NCBI RefSeq assembly: GCF_008033115.1
Contig: NZ_CP041203.1
Span: 4,154,001-4,218,000, forward strand
DNA length: 64,000 bases
Direction: 5' to 3'
Source of the DNA: Cellulomonas sp. Y8
Lineage (GTDB): Bacteria > Actinomycetota > Actinomycetes > Actinomycetales > Cellulomonadaceae
Shown: in pieces, positions 24,466-34,484 of the stretch
Layout of the letters: each line of letters begins with the position of its first letter
Position numbering within the stretch: position 1 is the first letter of the stretch
Notes under the pieces: generated by a model
Told to the model about the DNA's origin: nothing
Databases searched by the model: none
The model's input: the letters and a program-made list of their open reading frames with translations, nothing else
Translations under genes and position numbers: made by a program

Positions 24466-25518
24466 GTGACCGTCGCCCTGCCCGCGCCGCACCCGCTCCC
24501 GCCTGCCGCGCCGCCGCTCGCGCTGGCCGGCTGGTGGCGACGGGTCGCGGCCGTGGTGCTCGACGACCTGATCCTGGCGGCGGTCACCTGGGCGGGCTAC
24601 GGCGGCGGGTCCCAGGCGCTGTCGCTGCACCCGCCCCTGGGCGCCGTCGCGGGTGCGCCCCGGGCGGGCGACCCGGTCCCGTGGGCCGCCGCGGCCGTCG
24701 GGGCGACGCTCCTCGCGCTGGTGCTGATGCAGGCGTACACCGGCGCAACCCCGGGCAAGCGGGTCGCGGGGGTGGCGGTGGTGCGCGCGGACACCGGTGC
24801 GCCGGCGGGGTTCCTGCGGACGCTCGCGCGGCCGTTCGTGCACGTCGTCGACGGCATCCTGCTGATCGGGTACCTGCGGCCGCTGTGGCACCCGCTGCGC
24901 CGGACGGTCGCCGACTCCGCTCTCGGGACTGTCGCGGTGCTGACGCGAGGACCGGCGTGGCTCCCCGGGCTGGAGCCGGTGCCCCGGGTGTCCCGGGGCT
25001 CTGCCGCGGTGACCGCCGCCGCGATCGCGGCCTGCGCCGCCGGCGCGGTGTTCGCGGTGCCCACCTCGACCAGCGGCAGCGTGACCACGGTCGGCGCCCC
25101 GGTCGCGTGCGAGGTGCAGGTGCCCATGGGTGTCCCGGACGTCGGCGCCGAGGCGACGGTGCAGCGCACCCGCGCCGAGAACGTCGAGCGCCGCGGCTGG
25201 GTGGTACGCCACCTCGTGCCCTCGGGACCCGGGTTCGACGTCACGTGGGCCTGGGACGGGAGCCTCGGCGGTGGGGACAGCGAGGTGTGGGTCGAGGCAC
25301 GCGTGCCCGGGGCCGACGACCTCGGCGAGGACCCCGCGCTGTGGGAGGGCGCGCACGTGATCGCCGGGCCGGGACCCGGGACGGTCCCCTTCTCGGTCTG
25401 GCCGGAGGAGCTCGTCGGGCTGACGCGGGGCGGTTGGGTCGAGACGTCGCTCGTGGCCGACGGCCGCACCGTGGCGGCGTGCCGGGTGCCGGGCGCGGAG
25501 CTGCTGCTGGACGCCTGA
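24466..25518 (+). CDS. RDD-family membrane protein
   Basis: About 350 residues from GTG 24466 (ATG 24439 also in frame). The RDD pattern is present: GWWRRVAAVVLDDLILAAV near the front, GATPGKRVAGVAVVRADTG in the middle and DGILLIGYLRPLWHPLRRT after it. A further hydrophobic segment (AAVTAAAIAACAAGAVFAV) anchors an extracytoplasmic C-terminal domain of about 150 residues with no recognised motif. GAACAT lies 8 bases before GTG 24466, consistent with a leaderless start. Function unknown. Confidence 0.75.
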   Translation: MTVALPAPHPLPPAAPPLALAGWWRRVAAVVLDDLILAAVTWAGYGGGSQALSLHPPLGAVAGAPRAGDPVPWAAAAVGATLLALVLMQAYTGATPGKRVAGVAVVRADTGAPAGFLRTLARPFVHVVDGILLIGYLRPLWHPLRRTVADSALGTVAVLTRGPAWLPGLEPVPRVSRGSAAVTAAAIAACAAGAVFAVPTSTSGSVTTVGAPVACEVQVPMGVPDVGAEATVQRTRAENVERRGWVVRHLVPSGPGFDVTWAWDGSLGGGDSEVWVEARVPGADDLGEDPALWEGAHVIAGPGPGTVPFSVWPEELVGLTRGGWVETSLVADGRTVAACRVPGAELLLDA

Positions 25519-25833
25519 CGCGGGTCGAGGCGAGTCCGCGCGGGCATCGCCCGCACCCGAATCCGCTGATCCGTCCGGGGGACCCCGGTTCGGGGGAACC
25601 TGGGTGCAGCCCGGGTGCCTGCTGAGCGGCGCGCCGCCCCGGGGCGGGGCGTTGCGCCGACCGGTGACCTGCGCCGACGCACCGCCCCGCGCTCCGGTCG
25701 GCGGCTGTGACCGCCTCGGGCGACCGCGCGGTCGGTTTCGGCTTCACCCTGTGACTGCCGGAAATCGGCACAAACCGGACAGTAGCCTCGCCGCGACCGA
25801 TGCCCCACCGGCAACGACGCACCGGAGGACACC
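25519..25833 (+). other. Intergenic region, 315 bp, with a structured leader candidate
   Basis: No ORF is convincing. Around 25571-25625 there are closely spaced GC hairpins (CCGGGGGACCCCGG, then AACCTGGGTGCAGCCCGGGT), followed by a TAGCCT -10 box at 25783-25788, 45 bases before the GTG of the next gene. Because the hairpins lie upstream of that box, they may belong to the RDD gene's 3' end rather than to a leader. No riboswitch family is assigned. Confidence 0.45.
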
Positions 25834-27042
25834 GTGCACGCCCGCCTCGTCCCGCTGCCCCGGGTGACCGCCGCGGACGCCCGCGCCTGGCGCCGCCTCG
25901 CCGACTCCGCCGTCGAGCCCAACGTCTACCTCGACCCCCGCTTCCTGGTGCCCGCGCGGCACCGCGGCCGCGACGTGGCGGACGTCCGGCTGCTGGTCGT
26001 CGAGGAGGGTGACGCGTGGCTGGCGCTGCTCGCGCTCACCACGACGACCGTGGCCCCCGGCGTGCCGCTGCGCGCGGTGACCACCGGCGGCACGTTCATG
26101 ACGACCCACTCGGACCGGCACCACCCGCTCGTCCGGGCGGGCCGGGAGGTCGAGGCGCTCGGCGCGCTGCTCGGCGGCCTGCGGGAGGTCGGCCTGCCCG
26201 GGCTGGTCCAGCTGCAGCACTTCCCGCTCGACGGGCCGCTCGCCGACGCGCTGCGCCAGGTCGCGGCGCGCGGCGGGATGCTCGTGCACGAGCGGCGCCG
26301 GACGGAGAGCGCGTACGCGCGGCGGTCGGCGGTCCCGGAGCCCGTCCCGTGCGCGGCCGACGCGCCGCTGGTGGACCCGCCGCTCGCCGCCGACCACATG
26401 GGTGCGGGCCGGCGGAAGGACCTGCGCCGCCGGGTGCGCGGCCTGGCGCGGGACGCCGGCGGGCCGCTCGAGCTGCACGACGTGAGCGACGACCCGGCGG
26501 TCGACGCGGAGTTCGCCGCGTTCCAGGCCGCGGGCTGGAAGGGCGACGCCGCGCGCGGTGGTGCCGCGCTCGGCCTGGACCCCGTCGCGTACCGGTGGTT
26601 CCGCGACGTGGTCGCCGGGTTCCGCCGCGACGGGGACGTGACGGTGCTCCGGCTGACCGCGGGCGGCGAGACGGTGTACCTGAGCTACGCCCTGCGCTCG
26701 GGCGGCACGTACTTCGGGTTCCTCGACGCGTACGCGGAGCGGTTCGCCAAGTTCAGCCCGGGTGCCCTCGGCCGGCTGGCGGAGCTGACGTACGTGCTCG
26801 GCTCGACGGACGCCCCGGCGTTCGACCCCGCCTTCGACCCGCGGTACGTCGCGGGGACGCAGCTGTACCCGGAGCGGCGGGGCCAGGCCGATCTGCTGGT
26901 CTCGACCCGCGGGCTGGTGTCCCGGACGGCGGTCCTCGCGGCGCCGGTGGCGGCGCGGTTCGGGATCGGCGCCCGTGCCGTGGGGCTGCCGCTCGTCCCG
27001 GTGGGCGGGGAGCTCGCGGACTGGCTCGCGCTGGTGGCCTGA
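25834..27042 (+). CDS. GNAT/FemAB-like acyltransferase (BioF2/CelD-like)
   Basis: A 402-residue protein from GTG 25834, with CGGAGGACACC upstream. The C-terminal half contains the large GNAT fold of the CelD/FemAB-like group: a basic helix GAGRRKDLRRRVRGL, then VTVLRLTAGGETVYLSYALR and TYFGFLDAYAERFAKFSPG. Such enzymes transfer amino-acyl or acyl groups in peptidoglycan bridges or polysaccharides. The N-terminal half (LDPRFLVPARHRG, VEEGDAWLALLAL) is the partner GNAT lobe. No co-transcribed genes; substrate unknown. Confidence 0.75.
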   Translation: MHARLVPLPRVTAADARAWRRLADSAVEPNVYLDPRFLVPARHRGRDVADVRLLVVEEGDAWLALLALTTTTVAPGVPLRAVTTGGTFMTTHSDRHHPLVRAGREVEALGALLGGLREVGLPGLVQLQHFPLDGPLADALRQVAARGGMLVHERRRTESAYARRSAVPEPVPCAADAPLVDPPLAADHMGAGRRKDLRRRVRGLARDAGGPLELHDVSDDPAVDAEFAAFQAAGWKGDAARGGAALGLDPVAYRWFRDVVAGFRRDGDVTVLRLTAGGETVYLSYALRSGGTYFGFLDAYAERFAKFSPGALGRLAELTYVLGSTDAPAFDPAFDPRYVAGTQLYPERRGQADLLVSTRGLVSRTAVLAAPVAARFGIGARAVGLPLVPVGGELADWLALVA

Positions 27043-27060
27043 GCGCGCCGGGTCACACCC

Positions 27061-27080
27061 GGCGCCGGTGTCCCGGCGCC
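27061..27080. terminator. Bidirectional terminator hairpin
   Basis: GGCGCCGG (27061-27068), loop TGTC, CCGGCGCC (27073-27080): a perfect 8-bp stem between two convergent genes. Confidence 0.7.
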
Positions 27081-27086
27081 CCGCCG

Positions 27087-27884
27087 TCAGCGCCGCGCCA
27101 CCGCCAGCAGGTGCCCCGACAGGTCCGCCGACCCCGGGTGCCCCTGCGCCCGCTCCGCGAGGACGACCGCCGCGGCGACGACCTGGTCGTCCGGCGGCAC
27201 CAGCTCCAGCGCGAACGACCCCGGCCCCTCGACCCCGGCGACGGTCACGTCGCGCAGCCCGGCGTCCTCGACCTCCCCGGCCAGCTCGGCGGCGGTGTGG
27301 AAGTGCCCGGCGGGGAAGCCGTCGGCCGGGTCGAGCGGGCTCTCGCCCGTCTCGAGCAGGCGCAGCAGGCCGGTCCCGGGCAGGTCGGTGAAGCCGGCAC
27401 CCGTCACCAGGTCCGTCGCGGCGACGACCCGGGAGATCGCGCCCGCCAGCAGCACCCCGCCGGGCCGCAGCACGCGGCGGGCCTCGCCCAGCGCCGCGAG
27501 CCGGTCCGCGCGGTCCCGCAGGTGGTACAGCGGGCCGAGCAGAAGCACCGCGTCGAACGACCGGTCCGGGAACCGCAGCGTGCGGGCGTCGCCGGGCTCG
27601 GCCGCGAACCCGCCCGCCGCGCGCGCGGCGGCGACGTGCTCCGGCACGGGGTCGACCAGCGTCACCGGGTGCCCGCGCCCCGCGAGCCAGGAGGCGTGCA
27701 CGCCGGTGCCGCCGCCGACGTCGAGCACCTCGGCCCCCGCGGGCAGGTGGTCGGCGAGCAGCCGGCGGGTGCGGGCGAGCTCGACCAGCCCCGCGGCGGA
27801 CCGGGTGGTGAGCCGGGACGACTCGTCGAACCGCCCGCCGTAGTAGCGGCGGATGTGCGCGTCGAGGTCCGGCTGGCTGCCCAT
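27087..27884 (-). CDS. Class I SAM-dependent methyltransferase
   Basis: A 265-residue protein from ATG 27884. Motif I is VLDVGGGTGVHASWLA (about 49-64), motif II LVDPVPEHV, motif III around FDAVLLLGPLYHL and motif IV ARRVLRPGGVLLAG, a standard Rossmann methyltransferase of the UbiE type. The head YYGGRFDESSRL resembles small-molecule methyltransferases. CAGACT lies 5 bases before ATG, so the mRNA may lack a leader. It is divergent from the jetABC operon with 107 bp between starts; a functional link is unproven. Confidence 0.88.
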   Translation of the reverse strand: MGSQPDLDAHIRRYYGGRFDESSRLTTRSAAGLVELARTRRLLADHLPAGAEVLDVGGGTGVHASWLAGRGHPVTLVDPVPEHVAAARAAGGFAAEPGDARTLRFPDRSFDAVLLLGPLYHLRDRADRLAALGEARRVLRPGGVLLAGAISRVVAATDLVTGAGFTDLPGTGLLRLLETGESPLDPADGFPAGHFHTAAELAGEVEDAGLRDVTVAGVEGPGSFALELVPPDDQVVAAAVVLAERAQGHPGSADLSGHLLAVARR

Positions 27885-27955
27885 CGAGCCAGTCTGCGCG
27901 GACCGGCGCGCCCGCGTGGGCGACTTCGGTCCCGGGATCGGGCCGTGGCGGCGTC

Positions 27956-27983
27956 CTGACCACCCCCGCCGGTCACCTACGCT
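27956..27983 (+). promoter_or_regulatory. Promoter of the jetABC operon
   Basis: CTGACC at 27956-27961 and TACGCT at 27978-27983 (16-bp spacer). The ATG follows 8 bases after the -10 box, so jetA is probably translated from a leaderless transcript. Confidence 0.45.
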
Positions 27984-27991
27984 GTCCGGCG

Positions 27992-29467
27992 ATGATCACT
28001 CGTGCCGAAGGGGCGTACCTGGGCGCCGTCCGGGCCTTCCAGAACCCGATGCTGGACCTGCTCCACAAGCGGCACGCCCCCCTCATCGTCTCCCTGCTCT
28101 CGCTCGTGTTCACCGCCGAGCGGCCCCAGGTCCCCGTCGCGGACGCGCACACCGAGGTCGGGGACGCCCTCGACCAGCTGCGCGCGGCCGGCCACGGCGA
28201 CGACCTGCCCACCGGGTCCGCGCGCGACCTGTGCCGCCAGTGGGCGGACGCCGGCTGGCTCGCGCGGCAGGTGCTGGACGACGACCTCGAGGTGTACAGC
28301 CTGTCGGCGCACGCGGTGGGCGCCCTGGAGGTCGCGGGTCGCGCTGGCGGGACGCGGGCCCGCGTGTCGCAGTCGCGGGTGCGGACGCTGCTCGACGCCG
28401 TCGACCGGCTGGCCGAGGACGCGGACCCCGACGCGCTGGTGCGGATGGCCCGGCTGGACGCCGAGATCACCCGGCTCCGCGGCGAGCTCGACCGGATCCA
28501 GAAGACCGGTGAGGTCGAGCAGACCGACGAGGAGACGCTGCTCGAGGAGGCCGAGAACGTCCTGCACCTCGTGCGGGAGCTGCCGGCCGACTTCGCCCGG
28601 GTCGCCGAGTCGATCAAGGTCATGCAGCGCGACGTCGTGCAGGCGCTGCGGCAGGACGAGCGGCCGACCGGCGAGGTGCTGCGGGAGTACCTGGAGCGCG
28701 GCGAGCACGTCATGGACTCGACGCCCGAGGGTCGCGCGTTCGCCGGCGCCCTGCGCCTCATCAGCGACCCGCAGCGCCTCGACCACCTCGCGACCCAGCT
28801 GTCGACCGTGCTGCGGCACCGGTTCACCCGTCGGCTGCCCGCGCAGCAGCGCGCGGAGCTCCGGGACATCGGCCGCCGGATCGAGCAGGGGCTCGACCAG
28901 GTGTTCACCGCGCAGCGGGAGGCGTCGTTCGTCATCACCGCGCAGGTGCGCAACCACGACCCGCTCCGCGACCGGCAGGTGGACGAGCTGCTGCGCGACG
29001 TGATGACCGGCCTGCAGGCGTGGGTCCCCGGCGCCCGGCGCGGCCAGGCGGTCGACCCGCTGCGCCGGCTCCCGGTCGCCGAGGTCGAGCACCTGCGGCA
29101 GACGGCGGGCGACGTGCGGCCGGCCGAGCCGCCGAGCCCGCTGACCGCGTGGGACGACGACGACTCCGACGCGTCGGCCGCGGAGGCGCTCGCCTGGGGC
29201 GGCCCGCACTACGCCGACCTGGGGTCGCACCTGGTGGCGTTCGCCGGGGGCGCCGGCACGGTCGACGTGGGGGCGGCGTTCAACGCGGCCCCGGAGCCGC
29301 TGCGGCGGCCGGTCGACCTGCTCGGCCTGCTCGAGATCGCCCACCAGCGCGGCATGACCGAGACCGACGAGGTCGCCTACGTCGACGCGGTCCGCCCGGA
29401 CGGCACCCGGCGGCGGTTCGCGTTCGGCGGCGTGACGACGATGACGAAGGACGAGGACGATGACTGA
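27992..29467 (+). CDS. jetA: JetA/MksF-like condensin subunit (DUF3375)
   Basis: A 491-residue protein from ATG 27992. The DUF3375 family is recognised from the N-terminal winged-helix region ([20 protein letters not shown]), a long helical middle ([40 protein letters not shown]) and the C-terminal [20 protein letters not shown]. JetA is the kleisin-like subunit of Wadjet condensins (MksF in the MksBEFG nomenclature), which extrude plasmid DNA. First gene of the operon; its 3' end overlaps jetB by 8 bases. Confidence 0.9.
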   Translation: MITRAEGAYLGAVRAFQNPMLDLLHKRHAPLIVSLLSLVFTAERPQVPVADAHTEVGDALDQLRAAGHGDDLPTGSARDLCRQWADAGWLARQVLDDDLEVYSLSAHAVGALEVAGRAGGTRARVSQSRVRTLLDAVDRLAEDADPDALVRMARLDAEITRLRGELDRIQKTGEVEQTDEETLLEEAENVLHLVRELPADFARVAESIKVMQRDVVQALRQDERPTGEVLREYLERGEHVMDSTPEGRAFAGALRLISDPQRLDHLATQLSTVLRHRFTRRLPAQQRAELRDIGRRIEQGLDQVFTAQREASFVITAQVRNHDPLRDRQVDELLRDVMTGLQAWVPGARRGQAVDPLRRLPVAEVEHLRQTAGDVRPAEPPSPLTAWDDDDSDASAAEALAWGGPHYADLGSHLVAFAGGAGTVDVGAAFNAAPEPLRRPVDLLGLLEIAHQRGMTETDEVAYVDAVRPDGTRRRFAFGGVTTMTKDEDDD

Positions 29468-30488
29468 CACCACGACGGCCGACCGCCCGGAGGCCCCCGG
29501 TGGAGACGACGTCGAGGCGTTCATCGACACCGTGTCGATGGAGGAGGACCCGGCCGAGCTGTTCCCGGGCGACTCCGGCACGCTCGACGCCGACGTCCGC
29601 CGCGTCCTGGTCCGGCTGCTGCAGCGCCGCTTCCTGCTCGCGGAGAAGAACCGCCAGCAGTGGCGGACCCTGCTCGACAACCAGCAGGTGATCGAGTCGC
29701 GCCTGCACGACCTGTTCGTGCACCTCGTCGTCGACCACCAGCGCGGCATCGCCTACAAGCGGCAGGTGCGCTCCGACGAGCTCGACGTGCCCGTGCTGCT
29801 CCGCGACGAGGCGTACACCCGCGCCGAGACGCTGGTGCTCGTGCACCTGCGCACGGTGTTCCAGCGCGAGCGCGGCGCGGGGGAGACCTCGGCCCGCGTG
29901 GACGTCGAGGAGATCGAGCAGACGGCGCTGACGTACTTCGACCCCGACGACACGAACGTCGCCGCCCGGCAGCGGGAGATCCGCGCGGCGGTGCTGCGGC
30001 TCGCCAAGGAGGGCGTCGTGGAGGAGGAGTCCGAGGGGCGCTACCGGGTGACGCCGCTGGTCGAGGTGGTGCTGAGCAACGAGCGGCTGTCCGAGCTGAG
30101 CGCGTGGCTGCGGGAGCAGGTGCGCACCGGCGGGGCGGTGGCCGACGACGCGGCACCGGGGGACGACGCGGCTCCGGTCGGCGACGTGGTTCCCGCCGAC
30201 AGCGTGCTTGCCGACGACGAGGCCCCGGCCGACGACGACGAGGCCCCGGTCGACGACGAGGCCCCGGTCGACGACGACGAGGCCCCGGCCGACGACGACG
30301 CCCCCGCGGGCGACGCCGGCACCGCCGAGGGCGACCAGCCCGCCGAGGAGCCGGTCGACCTCGGGCCGACGCTCGAGGAGGCCGCCGCCGAGGAGCCCAC
30401 GGAGCCTCCCGCGCCCGACGACGACGCCCCCGCCGACCGGCCCGGCGCCACCCCCGCCGACGACGCCTCCGAGGAGGTCGCACGATGA
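29460..30488 (+). CDS. jetB: JetB/MksE-like condensin subunit (DUF4194) with acidic repetitive tail
   Basis: A 342-residue protein from ATG 29460. Residues 1-224 are the DUF4194 domain: [55 protein letters not shown] and [20 protein letters not shown]. JetB is the KITE subunit (MksE) of Wadjet-type condensins. The remaining 118 residues are an Asp/Glu/Ala/Pro tail built on repeats of [13 protein letters not shown]; such a tail is not part of the usual domain. Its ATGA overlaps the start of jetC (30485-30488). Confidence 0.88.
   Translation: MTDTTTADRPEAPGGDDVEAFIDTVSMEEDPAELFPGDSGTLDADVRRVLVRLLQRRFLLAEKNRQQWRTLLDNQQVIESRLHDLFVHLVVDHQRGIAYKRQVRSDELDVPVLLRDEAYTRAETLVLVHLRTVFQRERGAGETSARVDVEEIEQTALTYFDPDDTNVAARQREIRAAVLRLAKEGVVEEESEGRYRVTPLVEVVLSNERLSELSAWLREQVRTGGAVADDAAPGDDAAPVGDVVPADSVLADDEAPADDDEAPVDDEAPVDDDEAPADDDAPAGDAGTAEGDQPAEEPVDLGPTLEEAAAEEPTEPPAPDDDAPADRPGATPADDASEEVAR
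30213..30288 (+). repeat. In-frame tandem repeat in the jetB tail
   Basis: Four copies of GACGAGGCCCCGG, ending at 30228, 30249, 30267 and 30288, with periods 21, 18 and 21 bp. Copy number can change without breaking the frame. Confidence 0.85.
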
Positions 30489-33400
30489 CGATGGTCGACA
30501 CCCTGTTCGGCCTGATCCCGGCCGCGTCGACGGGCCAGCAGTGGGTCGCCCGCGACCTGCAGCTCGTCAACTGGGGCGGCTACGACGGCCACCACCGGGT
30601 CCGGTTCGCCCCGACGGCGACGCTGCTGTCCGGCGGCTCCGGCTCCGGCAAGTCGACGCTGATGGACGCGTACATCGCGCTCCTCATGCCGCACACCACG
30701 CCGTTCAACGGCGCGTCGAACGGCGGCGTCGTCGGCCGCCCGCGCGGCAAGGACCAGCGGAACATCCTGTCCTACTCGCGCGGCAAGCTCGACGAGACGC
30801 GGGCCGCGGACGGCACGAAGCAGCGGGTGCTCCGCGGTGACGGCCGGGACACCTGGTCGGCGATCGCGATGACCTGGGTCGACCAGGCGGGCCGCGAGCT
30901 CACCGGCGTGCGCGCCTGGTACGTGCCGTCGGCCGCCCGGACGCTCGAGGACGTCATCGCCCTGCGCGCGACCGCGGACGGCCCGTTCGACCTGCGCGAC
31001 CTGGAGGCCGCGGCGGCCGACCGGTTCCCGCGCCCGGTGCTCACGGCCGCCGGCCTCACGCCGTTCGACACGGACCGCGAGTTCACCGCGCGGCTGCACT
31101 CGACGCTCGGCATCGGCGCGACCGGCGACGGCGCGAAGGCGGTCGCGCTGCTCGGCCGGATCCAGGCGGGCCAGCAGATCACCACCGTCGACGCGCTGTA
31201 CAAGGCGATGGTGCTGGAGGAGCCGAGCACGTTCGCGACGGCCGACGCGGTGGTCGAGCAGTTCGACAAGCTGTCGGGCACCCGCGAGCAGATGATCACC
31301 GCCCGCCAGCAGGTGAAGGCGCTGGAGCCGATCCGCGCGCACCGCGAGGCGCTGGACGAGGCCGCCGAGCGGCTGCGGGTCATCGACCGGGTGGGCACGC
31401 TCGACGACGACCGGTCGACCGCGACGCTGTGGCGGCACGAGCGCCGGCTGGGCCTGCTGCGCGCCGTCGAGGAGGAGCTGGGCCGCGAGCACCAGCACGC
31501 CGAGAAGCGCGCCGCGGAGACCACCGGCCGGATCGCGGCCGCACGGTCCGAGCTCGAGGGCGTGCGGGAGACCCTGTGGTCGTCGGGCGGCGACCGCCTG
31601 GCGACCGCGCAGCGCGAGCTCGTCGCGACCGAGGACCGGCTCGAGCGGGTGACGCGCGCCCGCGGCCGGCTCGACGACGTGCTGCGCACCGCGTTCGGCA
31701 CCACGGTGTCGACCGAGAAGGAGTTCGACGCGCTGGCGGCGCGCGGGCGGCAGGCCCAGGCCGACGGCGACGCGAAGTCCGAGGCGCGCGCCGAGTTCGG
31801 CACGGCGATGTCGGAGAAGAAGGCCGCCGGGGTCGACCTGGCCGTGCTGCGCTCCGACCGGGAGGCCGTGGCGCGTCGGCAGGACAACATCCCGGGCGAC
31901 CTGCACCGGGCGCGGGCCGCGCTGGCCGAGGCCGCCGGCCTGACGCCGGAGGAGCTGCCGTTCGTCGCCGAGCTGATCGAGGTCCGCACCGAGCACGAGC
32001 CGTGGCGCGACGCGTTCAACCTGGCGCTCGGCGGGTTCGCGACGCTGCTGCTCATCGACGCCGCGCACGTGACGGCCTTCCGCCGCGCGATCGACGCCGT
32101 GCCGACGGCGCGCCGCATCCGGTTCGAGGGCGTGCCGACCGACCTGAGGTCGGACGTGGCGCTGGACCCCCGGACGCTCCCGGGCCGGCTCGACTTCCGG
32201 AACGGCCCGTTCACGGGTTGGCTGCGCAGCGAGCTCGCGAGCCGGTTCGCGTTCGTCTGCGTCGACACCCCGGGCGAGCTGTCCCAGCACCCCAAGGCCC
32301 TGACCCGGTCCGGGCAGGTGTCCGAGGGGCGCCGCGGCGCGCACGGCGGCCAGGGCCGCGCCAACGTGCTCGGGTTCACCAACACCCGCCGCCTGGCGCA
32401 CCTGGACGAGCAGATCGCGGCGGCGCAGGCCCGGCTCGACGACGCGGAGCGCCAGGTGCGCGCCGCCGAGGACCGGCTCGACGCGCACGACGTCGAGCTC
32501 CGCGCGTACGAGCAGCTCGACGCGGTGAGCTGGGACCAGGTCGACGTCGCGGCGGTCGAGGCCGAGCGTGCCCGGTGGGCGACCGTGATCGAGGACGTCA
32601 CGTCCGGCAACCCCGAGGTGACCCGGCTGCAGCAGCGCGTGGTCGAGCTCGAGAGGACGATCCGCGACCTGACCGAGGAGGTCGGTCGGACCAAGGGCTC
32701 CGCGGAGGACCTCGGCGGGCGCTGGTCGACCATCACGGACGAGGTGGACGCCGCGCAGCTCGCGCTGGACGAGGCGCAGGACGCGGGCGTGACGGTCGGC
32801 GAGGACCAGCGGGCGTACCTGGACGCGCTGCTCGGCGGGACACCGACCGGCGCGGGTGCGCCGGGCGGGTCGCGCCCTGCCCCCGCCGCCGCGCTCGCCG
32901 CGTTCGACAGCACCGTCGCGCGGGCGAACGAGATCCTGCGCACCGACCTGCTCGCCGCGCAGCAGACGATCGGCGCGGCGCGCGAGGCGCTGCGCCGGAC
33001 GTTCGAGACGTTCGTGGAGCGCTGGCCCGACCCGAACCTCGGCACCGACCCGGACGCGTCGTACGCCGACTTCGCGCGCATCCTCGGGGCGCTGGAGACG
33101 TCCGGGCTGCACGACCTCGAGGCCGAGTGGCGCAAGAGCCTGCTGCGGCTGTCCGGCAACGACCTCACGGACCTGCACCACGGCCTGAGCCGGTCGGTCC
33201 GGGAGATCAAGGAGCGCATCCAGCCGGTCAACGACATCCTCGCGGACCTGCCGTTCGCCGACGACGAGCACCGGCTGCGGATCGACGCCCGGGACACGCA
33301 GTCGACGGTCGTGGCGCGGTTCCGCAAGGAGCTGAAGGACCTCCAGGAGCTGCTGGCCACCGAGGCGTCCGACGCCGAGCGCGAGCGCCGGTACCACCGG

Positions 33401-33856
33401 ATGGCGAAGGTCATCGACCGGATCCGCCGCACGTCCCCGGACTTCGCCGACCTGGTCGACGTCCGCCGGCACGTGCGGCTGAGCGCGGAGAAGGTCGACC
33501 TCGACGGGAACCACGTCGCGCTGTACGACCACATCGGCGAGAAGTCCGGCGGCGAGTCGCAGGAGCTCGTGGCGTTCATCGTCGGGGCGGCCCTGCGGTA
33601 TCAGCTCGGCGACGCCGGGGCCCCGCGCCCGCGGTACGCGCCGGTGTTCCTCGACGAGGCGCTGATCAAGGCGGACGCGCGGTTCACCGGCCGCGCGATC
33701 GGCGCGTGGCGCGGGCTCGGGTTCCAGCTGGTGATCGGCGCACCCAACGACAAGTTCAGCGCGCTCGAGCCGCACGTGGACCTCAAGTACGTGGTGCTCA
33801 AGGACACGGCCGGGCGGTCGCGGACCAAGCCGGTCGCGGGCGTCGCGGCCGGCTGA
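30485..33856 (+). CDS. jetC: JetC/MksB-like SMC ATPase
   Basis: A 1123-residue SMC-like ATPase from ATG 30485. Walker [10 protein letters not shown] lies at about 49-57, the ABC signature KSGGESQE near 1019 and Walker [13 protein letters not shown] near 1055. Long coiled coils flank a hinge-like centre: helices rich in Glu/Ala/Arg at about 300-470 and 640-760, with [19 protein letters not shown] between. This is the motor of Wadjet/MksBEF systems, which load on and extrude circular DNA. It is the third gene of the operon; 30 bases separate it from the next gene. Confidence 0.93.
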   Translation: MTMVDTLFGLIPAASTGQQWVARDLQLVNWGGYDGHHRVRFAPTATLLSGGSGSGKSTLMDAYIALLMPHTTPFNGASNGGVVGRPRGKDQRNILSYSRGKLDETRAADGTKQRVLRGDGRDTWSAIAMTWVDQAGRELTGVRAWYVPSAARTLEDVIALRATADGPFDLRDLEAAAADRFPRPVLTAAGLTPFDTDREFTARLHSTLGIGATGDGAKAVALLGRIQAGQQITTVDALYKAMVLEEPSTFATADAVVEQFDKLSGTREQMITARQQVKALEPIRAHREALDEAAERLRVIDRVGTLDDDRSTATLWRHERRLGLLRAVEEELGREHQHAEKRAAETTGRIAAARSELEGVRETLWSSGGDRLATAQRELVATEDRLERVTRARGRLDDVLRTAFGTTVSTEKEFDALAARGRQAQADGDAKSEARAEFGTAMSEKKAAGVDLAVLRSDREAVARRQDNIPGDLHRARAALAEAAGLTPEELPFVAELIEVRTEHEPWRDAFNLALGGFATLLLIDAAHVTAFRRAIDAVPTARRIRFEGVPTDLRSDVALDPRTLPGRLDFRNGPFTGWLRSELASRFAFVCVDTPGELSQHPKALTRSGQVSEGRRGAHGGQGRANVLGFTNTRRLAHLDEQIAAAQARLDDAERQVRAAEDRLDAHDVELRAYEQLDAVSWDQVDVAAVEAERARWATVIEDVTSGNPEVTRLQQRVVELERTIRDLTEEVGRTKGSAEDLGGRWSTITDEVDAAQLALDEAQDAGVTVGEDQRAYLDALLGGTPTGAGAPGGSRPAPAAALAAFDSTVARANEILRTDLLAAQQTIGAAREALRRTFETFVERWPDPNLGTDPDASYADFARILGALETSGLHDLEAEWRKSLLRLSGNDLTDLHHGLSRSVREIKERIQPVNDILADLPFADDEHRLRIDARDTQSTVVARFRKELKDLQELLATEASDAERERRYHRMAKVIDRIRRTSPDFADLVDVRRHVRLSAEKVDLDGNHVALYDHIGEKSGGESQELVAFIVGAALRYQLGDAGAPRPRYAPVFLDEALIKADARFTGRAIGAWRGLGFQLVIGAPNDKFSALEPHVDLKYVVLKDTAGRSRTKPVAGVAAG

Positions 33857-33886
33857 CGCGGCGCGGCGAGCCGGAGGGAGGGCGGC

Positions 33887-34411
33887 GTGGAGCCCGAGGT
33901 GCTGCTGGTGGCCGGACGCTCCGGCTCGGGCAAGTCGTCGGTCGCGTTCGAGCTGTCGGCGCGCTGGCAGCGGTCCGGGCTCGCGCACTGCCTGGTCGAC
34001 GGCGACAACCTGTCGGCCGCGTACCCGAAGCCCGCGTCGGACCCGCACGGCACCGCGCTCACCGAGGCGAACCTCCGCGCGCTGTGGGGCACGTACGCCG
34101 CGGCCGGCTACCGGCGGCTGGTCTACGTGAACACGGTGAGCGTCCTCGAGCGGGAGCTGGTCACCCGGGCGCTCGGCGGCCGGGCGCGGGTGTCCGGGGT
34201 GCTCCTGACCGCGTCCGCGCGCACGATCCGCACCCGGCTCGGTGCGCGGGAGATCGGGTCGGCGCTCCGGGAGCACCTCGACCGCTCGGCGTCCGCTGCG
34301 GAGCTGCTGGACCGCGCGGCGGGCCCGTGGGTCGGCCGGGTGGCCACGGACGGCCGCACGGTCGAGGAGCTGGCGGCCACGGTCGCGGCCGCCTCCGGCT
34401 GGGAGTCCTGA
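33887..34411 (+). CDS. P-loop kinase-like NTPase in the JetD position
   Basis: A 174-residue protein from GTG 33887, with GGAGGGAGGGCGGC upstream, 30 bases after jetC. Walker A is GRSGSGKSS (about 10-18), and a short-chain kinase arrangement follows (CLVDGDNLSAAYPKP; RLVYVNTVSVLERELV; LTASARTIRTRLGARE). It resembles AAA_33/adenylylsulfate-kinase-like small-molecule or nucleotide kinases. It has no Toprim motif and is far too short for JetD (about 400 residues). It may have been recruited to the operon or only sit downstream of it. Confidence 0.75.
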   Translation: MEPEVLLVAGRSGSGKSSVAFELSARWQRSGLAHCLVDGDNLSAAYPKPASDPHGTALTEANLRALWGTYAAAGYRRLVYVNTVSVLERELVTRALGGRARVSGVLLTASARTIRTRLGAREIGSALREHLDRSASAAELLDRAAGPWVGRVATDGRTVEELAATVAAASGWES

Positions 34412-34484
34412 GGCGTACTGGCCCTCCCTCCCCGCCGCCCTCCGGCCCTCGCCCTCCCGCCCTCTCGCCGAGAGAGGACCGTTC

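Noticed and set aside
25571..25625. ydaO (c-di-AMP) riboswitch
   Set aside because: Only a short GGGGAACC-like core is present and the conserved 3' part is missing; not called as a riboswitch.
30213..30288. CRISPR-like repeat array
   Set aside because: The repeats are in frame within jetB, with no unique spacers; they are coding tandem repeats.
33887..34411. Considered as JetD
   Set aside because: The protein is 174 residues with a kinase-like P-loop; JetD is about 400 residues with a Toprim-like nuclease domain. No Toprim motif is present.
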